Part shown: piece by piece, positions 1 to 5,400 of the stretch
Numbering within the stretch: the first letter of the stretch is position 1
Layout of the letters: each line of letters begins with the position of its first letter
Source of the DNA: Mycoplasmatota bacterium
GTDB taxonomy: Bacteria; Bacillota_I; Bacilli_A; Izemoplasmatales; Izemoplasmataceae
Reading direction: 5' to 3'
Length of the DNA: 8,053 nt
NCBI GenBank assembly: GCA_030641535.1
Contig: DAOWHG010000114.1
Location: 1-8,053 of the forward strand
Translations under genes and position numbers: made by a program
Notes under the pieces: generated by a model
Database searches by the model: none
Seen by the model: only the letters and a program-made list of their open reading frames with translations
Told to the model about the DNA's origin: nothing

Positions 1-236
1 CAAGTCTTGCAATAAGTATTTTAGATTATATTCGCATAAGAGGAGTACATGTAATCGCAACTACACACTACCCAGAATTAAAAGCTTATGCCTATAATAA
101 AGATGAAATAGTAAATGCTAGTGTTGAATTTGATGTTAATACTTTATCGCCAACTTATCGTTTACTGCTAGGTACTCCAGGTAAATCAAATGCTCTTTTA
201 ATAAGTGAACGACTAGGACTAAATGAAACAATAATC
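1..236 (+). repeat. Divergent tandem repeat inside mutS2, first copy (5' end off window)
   Basis: Positions 3-236 (78 codons) align without gaps to 405-638 at an exact offset of 402 nt (134 codons). By hand count 43 of 234 bases differ (about 82% identity), but only 6 of 78 residues: I/V twice, D/S, N/D, E/N and T/S. The copy covers the region after Walker B: SLAISILDY, the ATTHYPELK histidine motif, NASVEFDV, LSPTYRLLLGTPGKSNA and ERLGLN. It then runs directly into FENIFADIGDEQS, a segment that in ordinary MutS2 lies upstream of this region, just after Walker A. The rest of this copy, and possibly further copies, lie outside the window. Confidence 0.93.
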
Positions 237-1460
237 TTTGAAAATATATTTGCAGATATTGGTGATGAACAAAGTATTGAACAATCATTATCAACATTTT
301 CATCTCATATGACAAGAATTATTAAGATTATTGACAATTTAACTGTTGGGTCTTTAATTTTACTAGATGAACTTGGAAGTGGGACTGATCCAAAAGAAGG
401 AGCAAGCTTAGCAATTAGTATTTTGGACTATGTTCGTGTTAGAGGAGTCCATGTAATTGCAACAACTCATTACCCAGAACTTAAAGCGTATGCATATAAT
501 AAATCTGAAATAGTAAATGCTAGTGTTGAATTTGATGTAGATACATTGAGTCCAACTTATAGATTATTACTAGGAACTCCAGGTAAATCAAATGCACTTT
601 TAATCAGTGAAAGACTTGGACTAAATAATTCTATTATTGCCCAAGCAAAAGAAAACGTTTTGACATCACAATCTGAGGTAACAGATTTGATAAATAAGCT
701 TGAAAAACGAGGAAACTCTCTTGAACAAAAAATTAGAGAATATGAATCACTAATAAAAGATAATAATGAATTGGTCAGCCGAAACGAAAGGTTTCAAAAA
801 GAGCTTATAGATGAAAAAAGAAGTTTAAAAAGAAAAATAGCAGTTGAACAAAGTCAAATAATTAAGGACACAAAAGAGGAGGCTCTTAACCTTATCAAAG
901 TGATTGAGGACCTTAAAAACAAGGGTGTAATTAAAGATCATGAGATTGCGGAAATCAAATATAAAATTAAGTCATTAGATGTTGAAAAAGATCCAATAAT
1001 TTCAACTGAAAAACACGACTTTTTAGTTGGTGATATTGTGAATATTTTAAGATTTAATCGCGCTGGTGAATTACTTAAAAAACAGAAGAATAATCATTGG
1101 CTTGTGAAAATGGGATCTTTAACTTCACAATTTGCAGAAGATCAAATCGAGTTTATTAAAAGAGAAGATATTTCACAAAAGTCTCCACATAAAATAAAAT
1201 CAAGCATTAAAAAGAATGTTAAACCCGAACTTGACCTTAGAGGAATGAGATATGAAGAAGCTGAATTTGCTTTAGATAAGTATATTGACGACTGTATAAT
1301 GACTAATATGCCCTTTGCTACTATAATTCATGGCTATGGAACTCTAACATTAAGAAAACTTGTAAAATCTTATTTAAGTAAAAATTCCCATATTTCTGGC
1401 TATCGTGACGGTACTGGTGGAGAAGGAGGAACAGGAGTTACTGTTGTAACTTTTAAATAA
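1..1460 (+). CDS. mutS2: MutS2 family ATPase/Smr endonuclease, 3' part, with internal ATPase duplication
   Basis: The 5' end is cut off by the window; the frame is open from position 3, giving 485 residues plus TAA. The segments, in order, are: a partial ATPase C-half (residues 1-78, with ATTHYPELK), a second ATPase segment (79-212) carrying FADIGDEQS, the STFSSHM signature region, Walker B LILLDELGSGTDP (D122, E123) and ATTH (H156), a Lys/Glu-rich probable coiled coil (about 213-335), a small beta-rich linker, and a C-terminal Smr domain (about 408-485) with LDLRG and an HGYGT motif. MutS2 proteins bind branched DNA or collided ribosomes and are linked to anti-recombination and ribosome rescue; this is family knowledge. 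The family identity is certain from the motif order. The repeated ATPase half is not part of normal MutS2 architecture. The Walker A motif must lie upstream of the window. No clear terminator follows the gene. Confidence 0.95.
   Translation, partial: SLAISILDYIRIRGVHVIATTHYPELKAYAYNKDEIVNASVEFDVNTLSPTYRLLLGTPGKSNALLISERLGLNETIIFENIFADIGDEQSIEQSLSTFSSHMTRIIKIIDNLTVGSLILLDELGSGTDPKEGASLAISILDYVRVRGVHVIATTHYPELKAYAYNKSEIVNASVEFDVDTLSPTYRLLLGTPGKSNALLISERLGLNNSIIAQAKENVLTSQSEVTDLINKLEKRGNSLEQKIREYESLIKDNNELVSRNERFQKELIDEKRSLKRKIAVEQSQIIKDTKEEALNLIKVIEDLKNKGVIKDHEIAEIKYKIKSLDVEKDPIISTEKHDFLVGDIVNILRFNRAGELLKKQKNNHWLVKMGSLTSQFAEDQIEFIKREDISQKSPHKIKSSIKKNVKPELDLRGMRYEEAEFALDKYIDDCIMTNMPFATIIHGYGTLTLRKLVKSYLSKNSHISGYRDGTGGEGGTGVTVVTFK
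237..638 (+). repeat. Divergent tandem repeat inside mutS2, complete 402-nt second unit
   Basis: This is a full unit of 134 codons, from FENIFADIGDEQS through the signature region STFSSHM, Walker B LILLDELGSGTDP and the ATTH histidine motif to the end of the ATPase core (ERLGLNNSII). It continues into the normal downstream sequence IAQAKENVL and the coiled coil. The unit contains no Walker A, so the downstream half-ATPase must borrow the P-loop encoded upstream or be non-catalytic. The junction falls between II (positions 231-236) and F (237), where the two ends share short similarity. Confidence 0.9.
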
Positions 1461-1474
1461 ACTGTGCAAAATTG

Positions 1475-1503
1475 TTGTAATTTTTGAATTCTTTAAGTAT
1501 AAT
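1475..1503 (+). promoter_or_regulatory. trxA promoter
   Basis: A perfect TATAAT -10 box at 1498-1503 lies 17 nt downstream of TTGTAA (1475-1480, 4 of 6 matches to TTGACA). It sits in the 75-nt gap after mutS2 and predicts a start near 1510 and a leader of about 26 nt with the trxA ribosome binding site. Confidence 0.7.
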
Positions 1504-1535
1504 ATATTTGTGATTTTGAAAAAGGAGGAATAAAA

Positions 1536-1844
1536 ATGCCTGTAGTTTATACAAACAATGAAAACTTCGCAAAAGAAGTAGAAAAAGGAACTGTAATTGT
1601 AGACTTTTATGCAGACTGGTGTGCTCCATGTCGTATGATTGGTCCTGTTCTTGAACAAATTGCTGAGGAAAATGAAGATATCAAAGTAGTAAAAGTAAAT
1701 GTTGATGAAAACATTGAACTTGCTAATCAATTTGGAATTAGAGGAATACCTGCATTACTTGTTTTAAAAGACGGAAAAACAGTTGCTCAAAGAGCTGGCT
1801 TCATGCCAAAAGACGCTTTGGTTGATTGGATTAAAAATTCATAA
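1536..1844 (+). CDS. trxA: Thioredoxin
   Basis: This 102-residue protein is the usual size of a single-domain cytosolic thioredoxin. Such proteins reduce protein disulfides and are themselves reduced by thioredoxin reductase. The active site is DWCAPC, with C29 and C32 as the redox pair; the commonest form is WCGPC, so an Ala replaces Gly. D23 is the buried acid in VDFYADWC, and P72 in RGIPALLV is the cis-proline next to the active site. The ATG start is fixed by a strong AAGGAGG (1522-1528) 7 nt upstream. The gene has its own promoter and a terminator, so it appears to be a single-gene transcript between mutS2 and truB. No signal peptide or membrane anchor is visible, which argues against an exported thioredoxin-like protein. 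Confidence 0.97.
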   Translation: MPVVYTNNENFAKEVEKGTVIVDFYADWCAPCRMIGPVLEQIAEENEDIKVVKVNVDENIELANQFGIRGIPALLVLKDGKTVAQRAGFMPKDALVDWIKNS

Positions 1845-1849
1845 AAAAT

Positions 1850-1877
1850 AACTAGGTTAAATCTTGGTTTTTTTTTT
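1850..1877 (+). terminator. Rho-independent terminator after trxA
   Basis: AACTAGG (1850-1856) can pair with CTTGGTT (1863-1869), including two G-U pairs, around the loop TTAAAT. A run of ten T (1868-1877) follows. The stem is weak, but the T-run and the position 5 nt after the trxA stop support termination. Confidence 0.75.
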
Positions 1878-1892
1878 GCTTTATTGTATAAT
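1864..1892 (+). promoter_or_regulatory. Probable truB-ribF promoter overlapping the trxA terminator
   Basis: TATAAT (1887-1892) is a perfect -10 box. The best -35 at 17-nt spacing is TTGGTT (1864-1869, 3 of 6 matches), inside the 3' arm of the trxA terminator. The predicted start near 1899 would leave only about 9 nt of leader, trimming the 5' side of the truB ribosome binding site (1896-1903). The -10 is convincing, the -35 is not. Confidence 0.5.
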
Positions 1893-1907
1893 GACGGTGG
1901 TGATTAG

Positions 1908-2792
1908 ATGGACGGAATCTTATTAGTAAACAAACCTAAAGGATATACTTCACACGATGTAATTAGTGTATTAAGAGGAATTTTAAAAACAAGAAAACTT
2001 GGTCATACAGGAACTTTAGATCCTGATGCCACCGGTGTTTTAGTTGTCGGTGTTAATAAAGGTACTAAGATAATGAAATACCTAAACAACGACGAGAAAG
2101 TCTATCAAGCCAAAGTATTAATCGGTCAATCTACCGATACTTTAGACAAAACTGGAGAAGTCCTTAAAGAGAAAAAAGTTGAAGAGTTGGTTGATGTTGA
2201 CCAGGTAGTAGATTCTTTTAAAGGATCTTACACTCAAACACCTCCAATGTATTCAGCGGTCAAGTATCAAGGAAAAAGATTATATGAATACGCAAGAAAA
2301 GGGATAACGATTGATAATATACCATCAAGAGTTATCGAAATATTTGACATCAAAAGAATAAATGATATTATATATGCGGATGGATTCGCTAGCTTTGATT
2401 ATTATGTTCATAGCTCAAAAGGGCTATATGTAAGAACTTTATCATATGATATTGGTCAAAAATTGGGATATCCTTCACATAATTCTGAGTTACACCGCTT
2501 ACAAGCGGGAAAATTCAAAGTAGAAGATAGCTATACTCTAAAACAAATAGAGGATGGTGATTATCAAATAATATCACTCTCTAATGCTTTATCTCACTTA
2601 AATAAATTGGTAGTTACTGAAGAATTAATGCATCACATAAATAATGGGATGGCAATAAGCTTAAAATATTTCAAAGATTATTCTCTTACACGTTTAGTTG
2701 ATCAAGATGATAATCTACTAGCTATCTATGATAAACACCCCTCAGAGCCTAAAATGAAGGCAATAAACGTCTTTTTAGAGAAGGTTGATTGA
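1908..2792 (+). CDS. truB: tRNA pseudouridine(55) synthase TruB
   Basis: This enzyme isomerises uridine 55 in the T-loop of elongator tRNAs to pseudouridine. The 294-residue protein is close to the family length. Visible signatures are the N-terminal GILLVNKPKGYTSHD, the catalytic loop GHTGTLDPDATGVL with D38 as the catalytic aspartate, PPMYSAVKYQGKRLYEYAR (from residue 112), and HSSKGLYVRTL (168-178) with the conserved arginine. The C-terminal part after about residue 225 is poorly conserved, as is common for the Bacillota-type tail. The start is ATG at 1908, preceded by GGTGGTGA, which pairs with the 16S 3' end with one mismatch. The gene ends in TGA. ribF starts 1 nt later, so the two are almost certainly cotranscribed and perhaps translationally coupled. 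truB-ribF is a classical Bacillota pair. Confidence 0.97.
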   Translation: MDGILLVNKPKGYTSHDVISVLRGILKTRKLGHTGTLDPDATGVLVVGVNKGTKIMKYLNNDEKVYQAKVLIGQSTDTLDKTGEVLKEKKVEELVDVDQVVDSFKGSYTQTPPMYSAVKYQGKRLYEYARKGITIDNIPSRVIEIFDIKRINDIIYADGFASFDYYVHSSKGLYVRTLSYDIGQKLGYPSHNSELHRLQAGKFKVEDSYTLKQIEDGDYQIISLSNALSHLNKLVVTEELMHHINNGMAISLKYFKDYSLTRLVDQDDNLLAIYDKHPSEPKMKAINVFLEKVD

Positions 2793-2793
2793 C

Positions 2794-3702
2794 ATGAAAA
2801 TAATAAAATTGAATGGAAATCCAATTGAACACAACACTGTTGCTGCTATCGGCTTCTTTGATGGTGTTCATTTAGCTCATAAAGAGTTAATAAAGAAAAC
2901 AATAGAAATAGGTAACGATAAGAAAATAGCTAAAGCAGTAATTACTTTTGATATTCATCCTAAAAGTATCTTATTTGATTTAGATTACTTTTACCTAACT
3001 CCTTTAGAGCGAAAGATAGAAGCATTAAGTAAGTTTGATTTAGATTATATCTATGTTATTGAGTTTTCTAAAGAAAAAGCTTCTTTAACACCAAATGAAT
3101 TCATCGAGCTGTATTTAAAGAATATTGATACAATTGTTTGTGGGTTTGATTTTAAATTTGGAGTTAGAGGTAGTGGTAATGTAAAAACACTACTTACTGA
3201 CAAAAGATTTAATACAGTTGTAGTAAAAGAAGTTACATACGAAGGATATAAAGTTGGAAGTACCCATATAAGAGATTTAATTAGATCAGGACAAGTTGAC
3301 AAAGTAAAAGATGTATTAGGAGATTACTATTCAATTACTGGTGAAGTAATCCATGGTGCTAAAAAAGGTCGAATGATAGGTTTCCCTACTGCGAATATTA
3401 ATACAGATGGCTATTTCATACCAAAAAGAGGTGTTTATGTAACACTAACGAAAGTAGAAGACAAATGGTTCGAATCGATGACAAGCGTTGGTCATAACCC
3501 AACTTTAAATTGTCGAATAGATTTAAGTGTTGAATCAAATATCTTTAATTTTGACGAAGAAATTTATGGAGAAATTATTGAAATCAAATTTATAAAACGA
3601 TTAAGAGATGAGATAAAATTCACGACAGTAGAGGCCTTAATAGCCGAAATTAAAAAAGATAAAATAAATACAATTAATATATTTAATAGCCTAAACAAAT
3701 AG
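2794..3702 (+). CDS. ribF: Bifunctional riboflavin kinase/FMN adenylyltransferase
   Basis: This 302-residue enzyme phosphorylates riboflavin to FMN and adenylates FMN to FAD. The N-terminal nucleotidyltransferase domain shows GFFDGVHLAHKEL (from G20), with H26 and H29 as the HxxH-type motif; the usual form is HxGH, so an Ala replaces Gly. STHIRDLIRSGQV marks the end of that domain. The C-terminal riboflavin kinase domain shows GRMIGFPTAN (192-201), GHNPTLN, and YGEIIEIKF followed by LRDE. The start is taken as ATG 2794 because AGAAGG (2779-2784) lies 9 nt upstream; an in-frame TTG at 2785 abuts that site and is unlikely. The 1-nt gap from truB indicates one operon. No terminator is visible after the TAG stop, and the rpsO promoter begins 3 nt downstream. 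No FMN riboswitch is present upstream. Confidence 0.96.
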   Translation: MKIIKLNGNPIEHNTVAAIGFFDGVHLAHKELIKKTIEIGNDKKIAKAVITFDIHPKSILFDLDYFYLTPLERKIEALSKFDLDYIYVIEFSKEKASLTPNEFIELYLKNIDTIVCGFDFKFGVRGSGNVKTLLTDKRFNTVVVKEVTYEGYKVGSTHIRDLIRSGQVDKVKDVLGDYYSITGEVIHGAKKGRMIGFPTANINTDGYFIPKRGVYVTLTKVEDKWFESMTSVGHNPTLNCRIDLSVESNIFNFDEEIYGEIIEIKFIKRLRDEIKFTTVEALIAEIKKDKINTINIFNSLNK

Positions 3703-3705
3703 TAC

Positions 3706-3733
3706 TTGCATATATTAATTACTATGATATAAT
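3706..3733 (+). promoter_or_regulatory. rpsO promoter with extended -10
   Basis: TGATATAAT (3725-3733) is an extended -10 (TGN plus TATAAT). A weak TTGCAT (3706-3711) sits 16 nt upstream. The start is predicted near 3740, giving a leader of about 78 nt, the longest in the window. TATGATATAATA recurs exactly at the next gene's promoter (4124-4135). Confidence 0.75.
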
Positions 3734-3739
3734 AAAAAT

Positions 3740-3817
3740 CGCTCCTACTTCTTTGTTTATCGATACTCCAACGATATTCTAGGAAATAGGTAAGAAAATA
3801 ATAAAGGAGGAATAATT
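3740..3817 (+). promoter_or_regulatory. Candidate structured S15 autoregulatory leader of rpsO
   Basis: Two nested helices can form. The outer one pairs CCTACTTC (3744-3751) with GAAATAGG (3783-3790), with one C-A mismatch. The inner one pairs TATCG (3758-3762) with CGATA (3772-3776) around the loop ATACTCCAA. The loop CTCC (3766-3769) and an upstream CTCCT (3742-3746) are complementary to the ribosome binding site AAGGAGG (3804-3810). A pseudoknot or an alternative helix could therefore hide the site. S15 is known to repress its own mRNA through diverse leader structures in several bacteria. Application to this leader is inference from hand folding. Confidence 0.5.
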
Positions 3818-4087
3818 ATGGCATTATCAAGCGAAGCTAAAAAAGCAATTGTTGAAGAATACCGTCTTAAAGAGGGTGACACTGGAAGCTGTGAAGTTCA
3901 AGTAGCGCTTCTAACACATGAAATTCTTGAACTAAATGCACATTTACAAATACACAAACATGATCATCATTCAAGACGTGGATTACTTAAAAAAGTAGGA
4001 CATAGAAGAAATTTACTTAAATACTTAGCTAAAACTGATGTACAAAGATATCGTGACCTAATCAAAAAATTAGGATTAAGAAGATAA
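3818..4087 (+). CDS. rpsO: 30S ribosomal protein S15
   Basis: The 89-residue protein is full length for S15, which binds the central domain of 16S rRNA early in 30S assembly. Recognisable family segments are YRLKEGDTGSCEVQVALLT (residues 15-33), the rRNA-binding HKHDHHSRRGLLKKVGHRR and the C-terminal DLIKKLGLRR. A Cys sits in TGSCEVQ where Pro is common. ATG 3818 follows a strong AAAGGAGG (3803-3810). The gene has its own promoter, a long leader and a terminator, so it can be transcribed alone, although read-through from ribF is possible because no terminator separates them. In B. subtilis rpsO is followed directly by pnpA; here another gene intervenes. Confidence 0.98.
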   Translation: MALSSEAKKAIVEEYRLKEGDTGSCEVQVALLTHEILELNAHLQIHKHDHHSRRGLLKKVGHRRNLLKYLAKTDVQRYRDLIKKLGLRR

Positions 4088-4089
4088 AT

Positions 4090-4113
4090 AAAGCGCTAAT
4101 ATGCGCTTTTTTT
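4090..4113 (+). terminator. Rho-independent terminator after rpsO
   Basis: AAAGCGC (4090-4096) pairs perfectly with GCGCTTT (4103-4109) around the loop TAATAT, followed by seven T (4107-4113). It starts 2 nt after the rpsO stop. Confidence 0.9.
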
Positions 4114-4124
4114 ATTGAAAATTA

Positions 4125-4133
4125 TGATATAAT
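4125..4133 (+). promoter_or_regulatory. Extended -10 promoter of the AI-2E/PerM family gene
   Basis: TGATATAAT (4125-4133) is a perfect extended -10. No good -35 exists at normal spacing because that position falls in the rpsO terminator, consistent with an extended -10 promoter. The predicted start near 4140 would give a leader of about 14 nt beginning at the ribosome binding site. Confidence 0.65.
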
Positions 4134-4153
4134 ACTAATTGGAGGGTACAATT

Positions 4154-5251
4154 ATGAAAAATTCTGAAAAGAGAATCGCATTATTACAAAAACTTGGAAT
4201 ACTTGCTTTGATATTAATATCTATGAAGTATTTAAGTGATTTATTTGGATCACAAATTGAAACTTTATTTAGCGCTATCAATGCAATTGTTTTTCCTTTA
4301 GTAGTAGCGTTATTTATTAGTTATTTGCTTGCTCCAATAGTTAAATTTATTGATAAAAGAGTTAAGAAAAGATGGATAAGTGTAATTATTGTATTCATTT
4401 TGATGTTCTTTATAATTGCGCTGTTTATAATATTAATAGGGAATATGATTTATGATCAAGCTGTTATCTTTGTTTCAAGAGATTGGGACAATATATTGGA
4501 ATATATTCAAAATTTCACTGAAAATAACGCTAGATTAACTGAAATATATGAGTCACTTAGCAGTTATATTAACCTTGATACTGTTTCACCAGTAATTATA
4601 AACGTTGTCAATATATTTAGAAGCGTTGCAAGTGTTGTTGTAAGTATTGTCTTAATTCCTGTATTTTTATTCTTTATTCTTAATGATAAAGAAAGAATAT
4701 TTAATGGTTTCTTAGTTGTTGTACCTAAAAAACATCAAAAACACATTAAAGAATTAGGTATAAGATCAAATACTGTAATTGAAAAATACTTTAATGGACG
4801 TTTTACTTCAATGTTAATAATGAGCATATTCTTTACAATTATATTCTTTATTTTTGGGTTTAGAGAAAGAAGTATATTCTTTGGATTTACTCTAGGATTT
4901 TTAGATATTGTTCCATATATTGGGGGATTCATCGGAATGTTAATCCCATTACTATATTCATTGACTGTTCCTGAGGCATTATTGTTTGGTGAATGGACAT
5001 TTATTGCAATAGTTATTGCAAATATTGTTGGACAAGCCCTACAAGGTGGTATTATTCAACCATGGATTATGGGCAGGGAAGTAAGCCTTCATCCATTACT
5101 AGTATTATCTAGTTTCATCTTCTTTGGGGCGTTATTTGGTGTTACTGGAATAATCTTAGCTATTCCAATAACTGGTATTATTAAAGTAACATTTGAATAT
5201 TTTTATGAAATAAAACAAGTTCCTTTAGAAAAACCAAAACCGACTAAGTAA
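4154..5251 (+). CDS. AI-2E (PerM/UPF0118) family membrane protein
   Basis: This 365-residue polytopic membrane protein has hydrophobic segments near residues 10-30, 35-60, 70-95, 155-180, 220-240, 245-275, 285-300 and 315-350, and a soluble stretch at about 95-150. Family-typical features are FFILNDKER after the fourth segment, the DIVPYIGGFIG motif, IIQPWIMGREVSLHPLLVL, and the C-terminal FGALFGVTGIILAIP. Members are described as AI-2 exporters or as ion/proton antiporters, so the substrate cannot be assigned. ATG 4154 is chosen because GGAGGG (4141-4146) lies 7 nt upstream; an in-frame TTG at 4139 overlaps that site. With its own extended -10 promoter and terminator it appears to be a monocistronic insertion between rpsO and pnp. 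The tail ends KPKPTK. Confidence 0.9.
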   Translation: MKNSEKRIALLQKLGILALILISMKYLSDLFGSQIETLFSAINAIVFPLVVALFISYLLAPIVKFIDKRVKKRWISVIIVFILMFFIIALFIILIGNMIYDQAVIFVSRDWDNILEYIQNFTENNARLTEIYESLSSYINLDTVSPVIINVVNIFRSVASVVVSIVLIPVFLFFILNDKERIFNGFLVVVPKKHQKHIKELGIRSNTVIEKYFNGRFTSMLIMSIFFTIIFFIFGFRERSIFFGFTLGFLDIVPYIGGFIGMLIPLLYSLTVPEALLFGEWTFIAIVIANIVGQALQGGIIQPWIMGREVSLHPLLVLSSFIFFGALFGVTGIILAIPITGIIKVTFEYFYEIKQVPLEKPKPTK

Positions 5252-5280
5252 AACCACCTTTTTAGAGGTGGTTTTTTTTT
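5251..5280 (+). terminator. Rho-independent terminator after the AI-2E family gene
   Basis: AAACCACCT (5251-5259) pairs perfectly with AGGTGGTTT (5266-5274) around the loop TTTTAG, followed by a T-run ending at 5280. The stem includes the last base of the TAA stop. It is the strongest terminator in the window. Confidence 0.95.
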
Positions 5281-5291
5281 GATTTAAGGCT

Positions 5292-5335
5292 GATAGAAAA
5301 CAATAAGTATTAATTCTATCTTTTTTAGAATTTTT
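5292..5335 (+). other. Two mutually exclusive hairpins upstream of pnp
   Basis: GATAGAA (5292-5298) can pair with TTCTATC (5314-5320), followed by TTTTTT (5321-5326). Alternatively AATTCTA (5312-5318) can pair with TAGAATT (5326-5332), followed by T to 5335. The shared arm 5314-5318 makes them exclusive. Both lie upstream of the pnp -10, so they would matter only for transcripts reading through the previous terminator. They may be a backup terminator, and chance pairing in AT-rich DNA is possible. Confidence 0.35.
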
Positions 5336-5342
5336 ATGGTAT

Positions 5343-5348
5343 TATAAT
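5343..5348 (+). promoter_or_regulatory. pnp -10 box
   Basis: TATAAT is present 52 nt before the pnp start and upstream of a polypurine leader. The -35 position holds only a T-rich stretch (5319-5326), so the promoter is supported by the -10 and by the strong terminator isolating pnp from the upstream gene. Confidence 0.5.
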
Positions 5349-5400
5349 AAATTGAATAAAATAAAAATAAGAAAAGAAAAAGAAAAGAGGAAAAAAGAAT

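Noticed and set aside
1461..1497. Possible terminator after mutS2 (CAAAATT with AATTTTTG)
   Set aside because: The stem is almost only A-T, needs a bulge and has no distinct U-tract; it also overlaps the trxA -35 region.
1374..1730. Minus-strand open frame opposite mutS2 end and trxA
   Set aside because: It overlaps two certain genes, has a low-complexity Phe/Tyr/Ser-rich translation and no ribosome binding site; it is a shadow of AT-rich coding DNA. The other minus-strand frames (3051-3302, 4735-4932, 5342-5674, 6933-7250, 7386-7601, 7644-7871) fail for the same reasons.
2790..2792. TGA as tryptophan (Mycoplasma code)
   Set aside because: TGA terminates truB exactly where ribF begins, and tryptophans in the conserved proteins are TGG.
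2785..2793. Upstream TTG start for ribF overlapping truB
   Set aside because: The AGAAGG ribosome binding site directly abuts the TTG, leaving no spacing, whereas ATG 2794 has 9-nt spacing.
4139..4153. Upstream TTG start for the AI-2E family gene
   Set aside because: The TTG overlaps the GGAGGG ribosome binding site used by ATG 4154.
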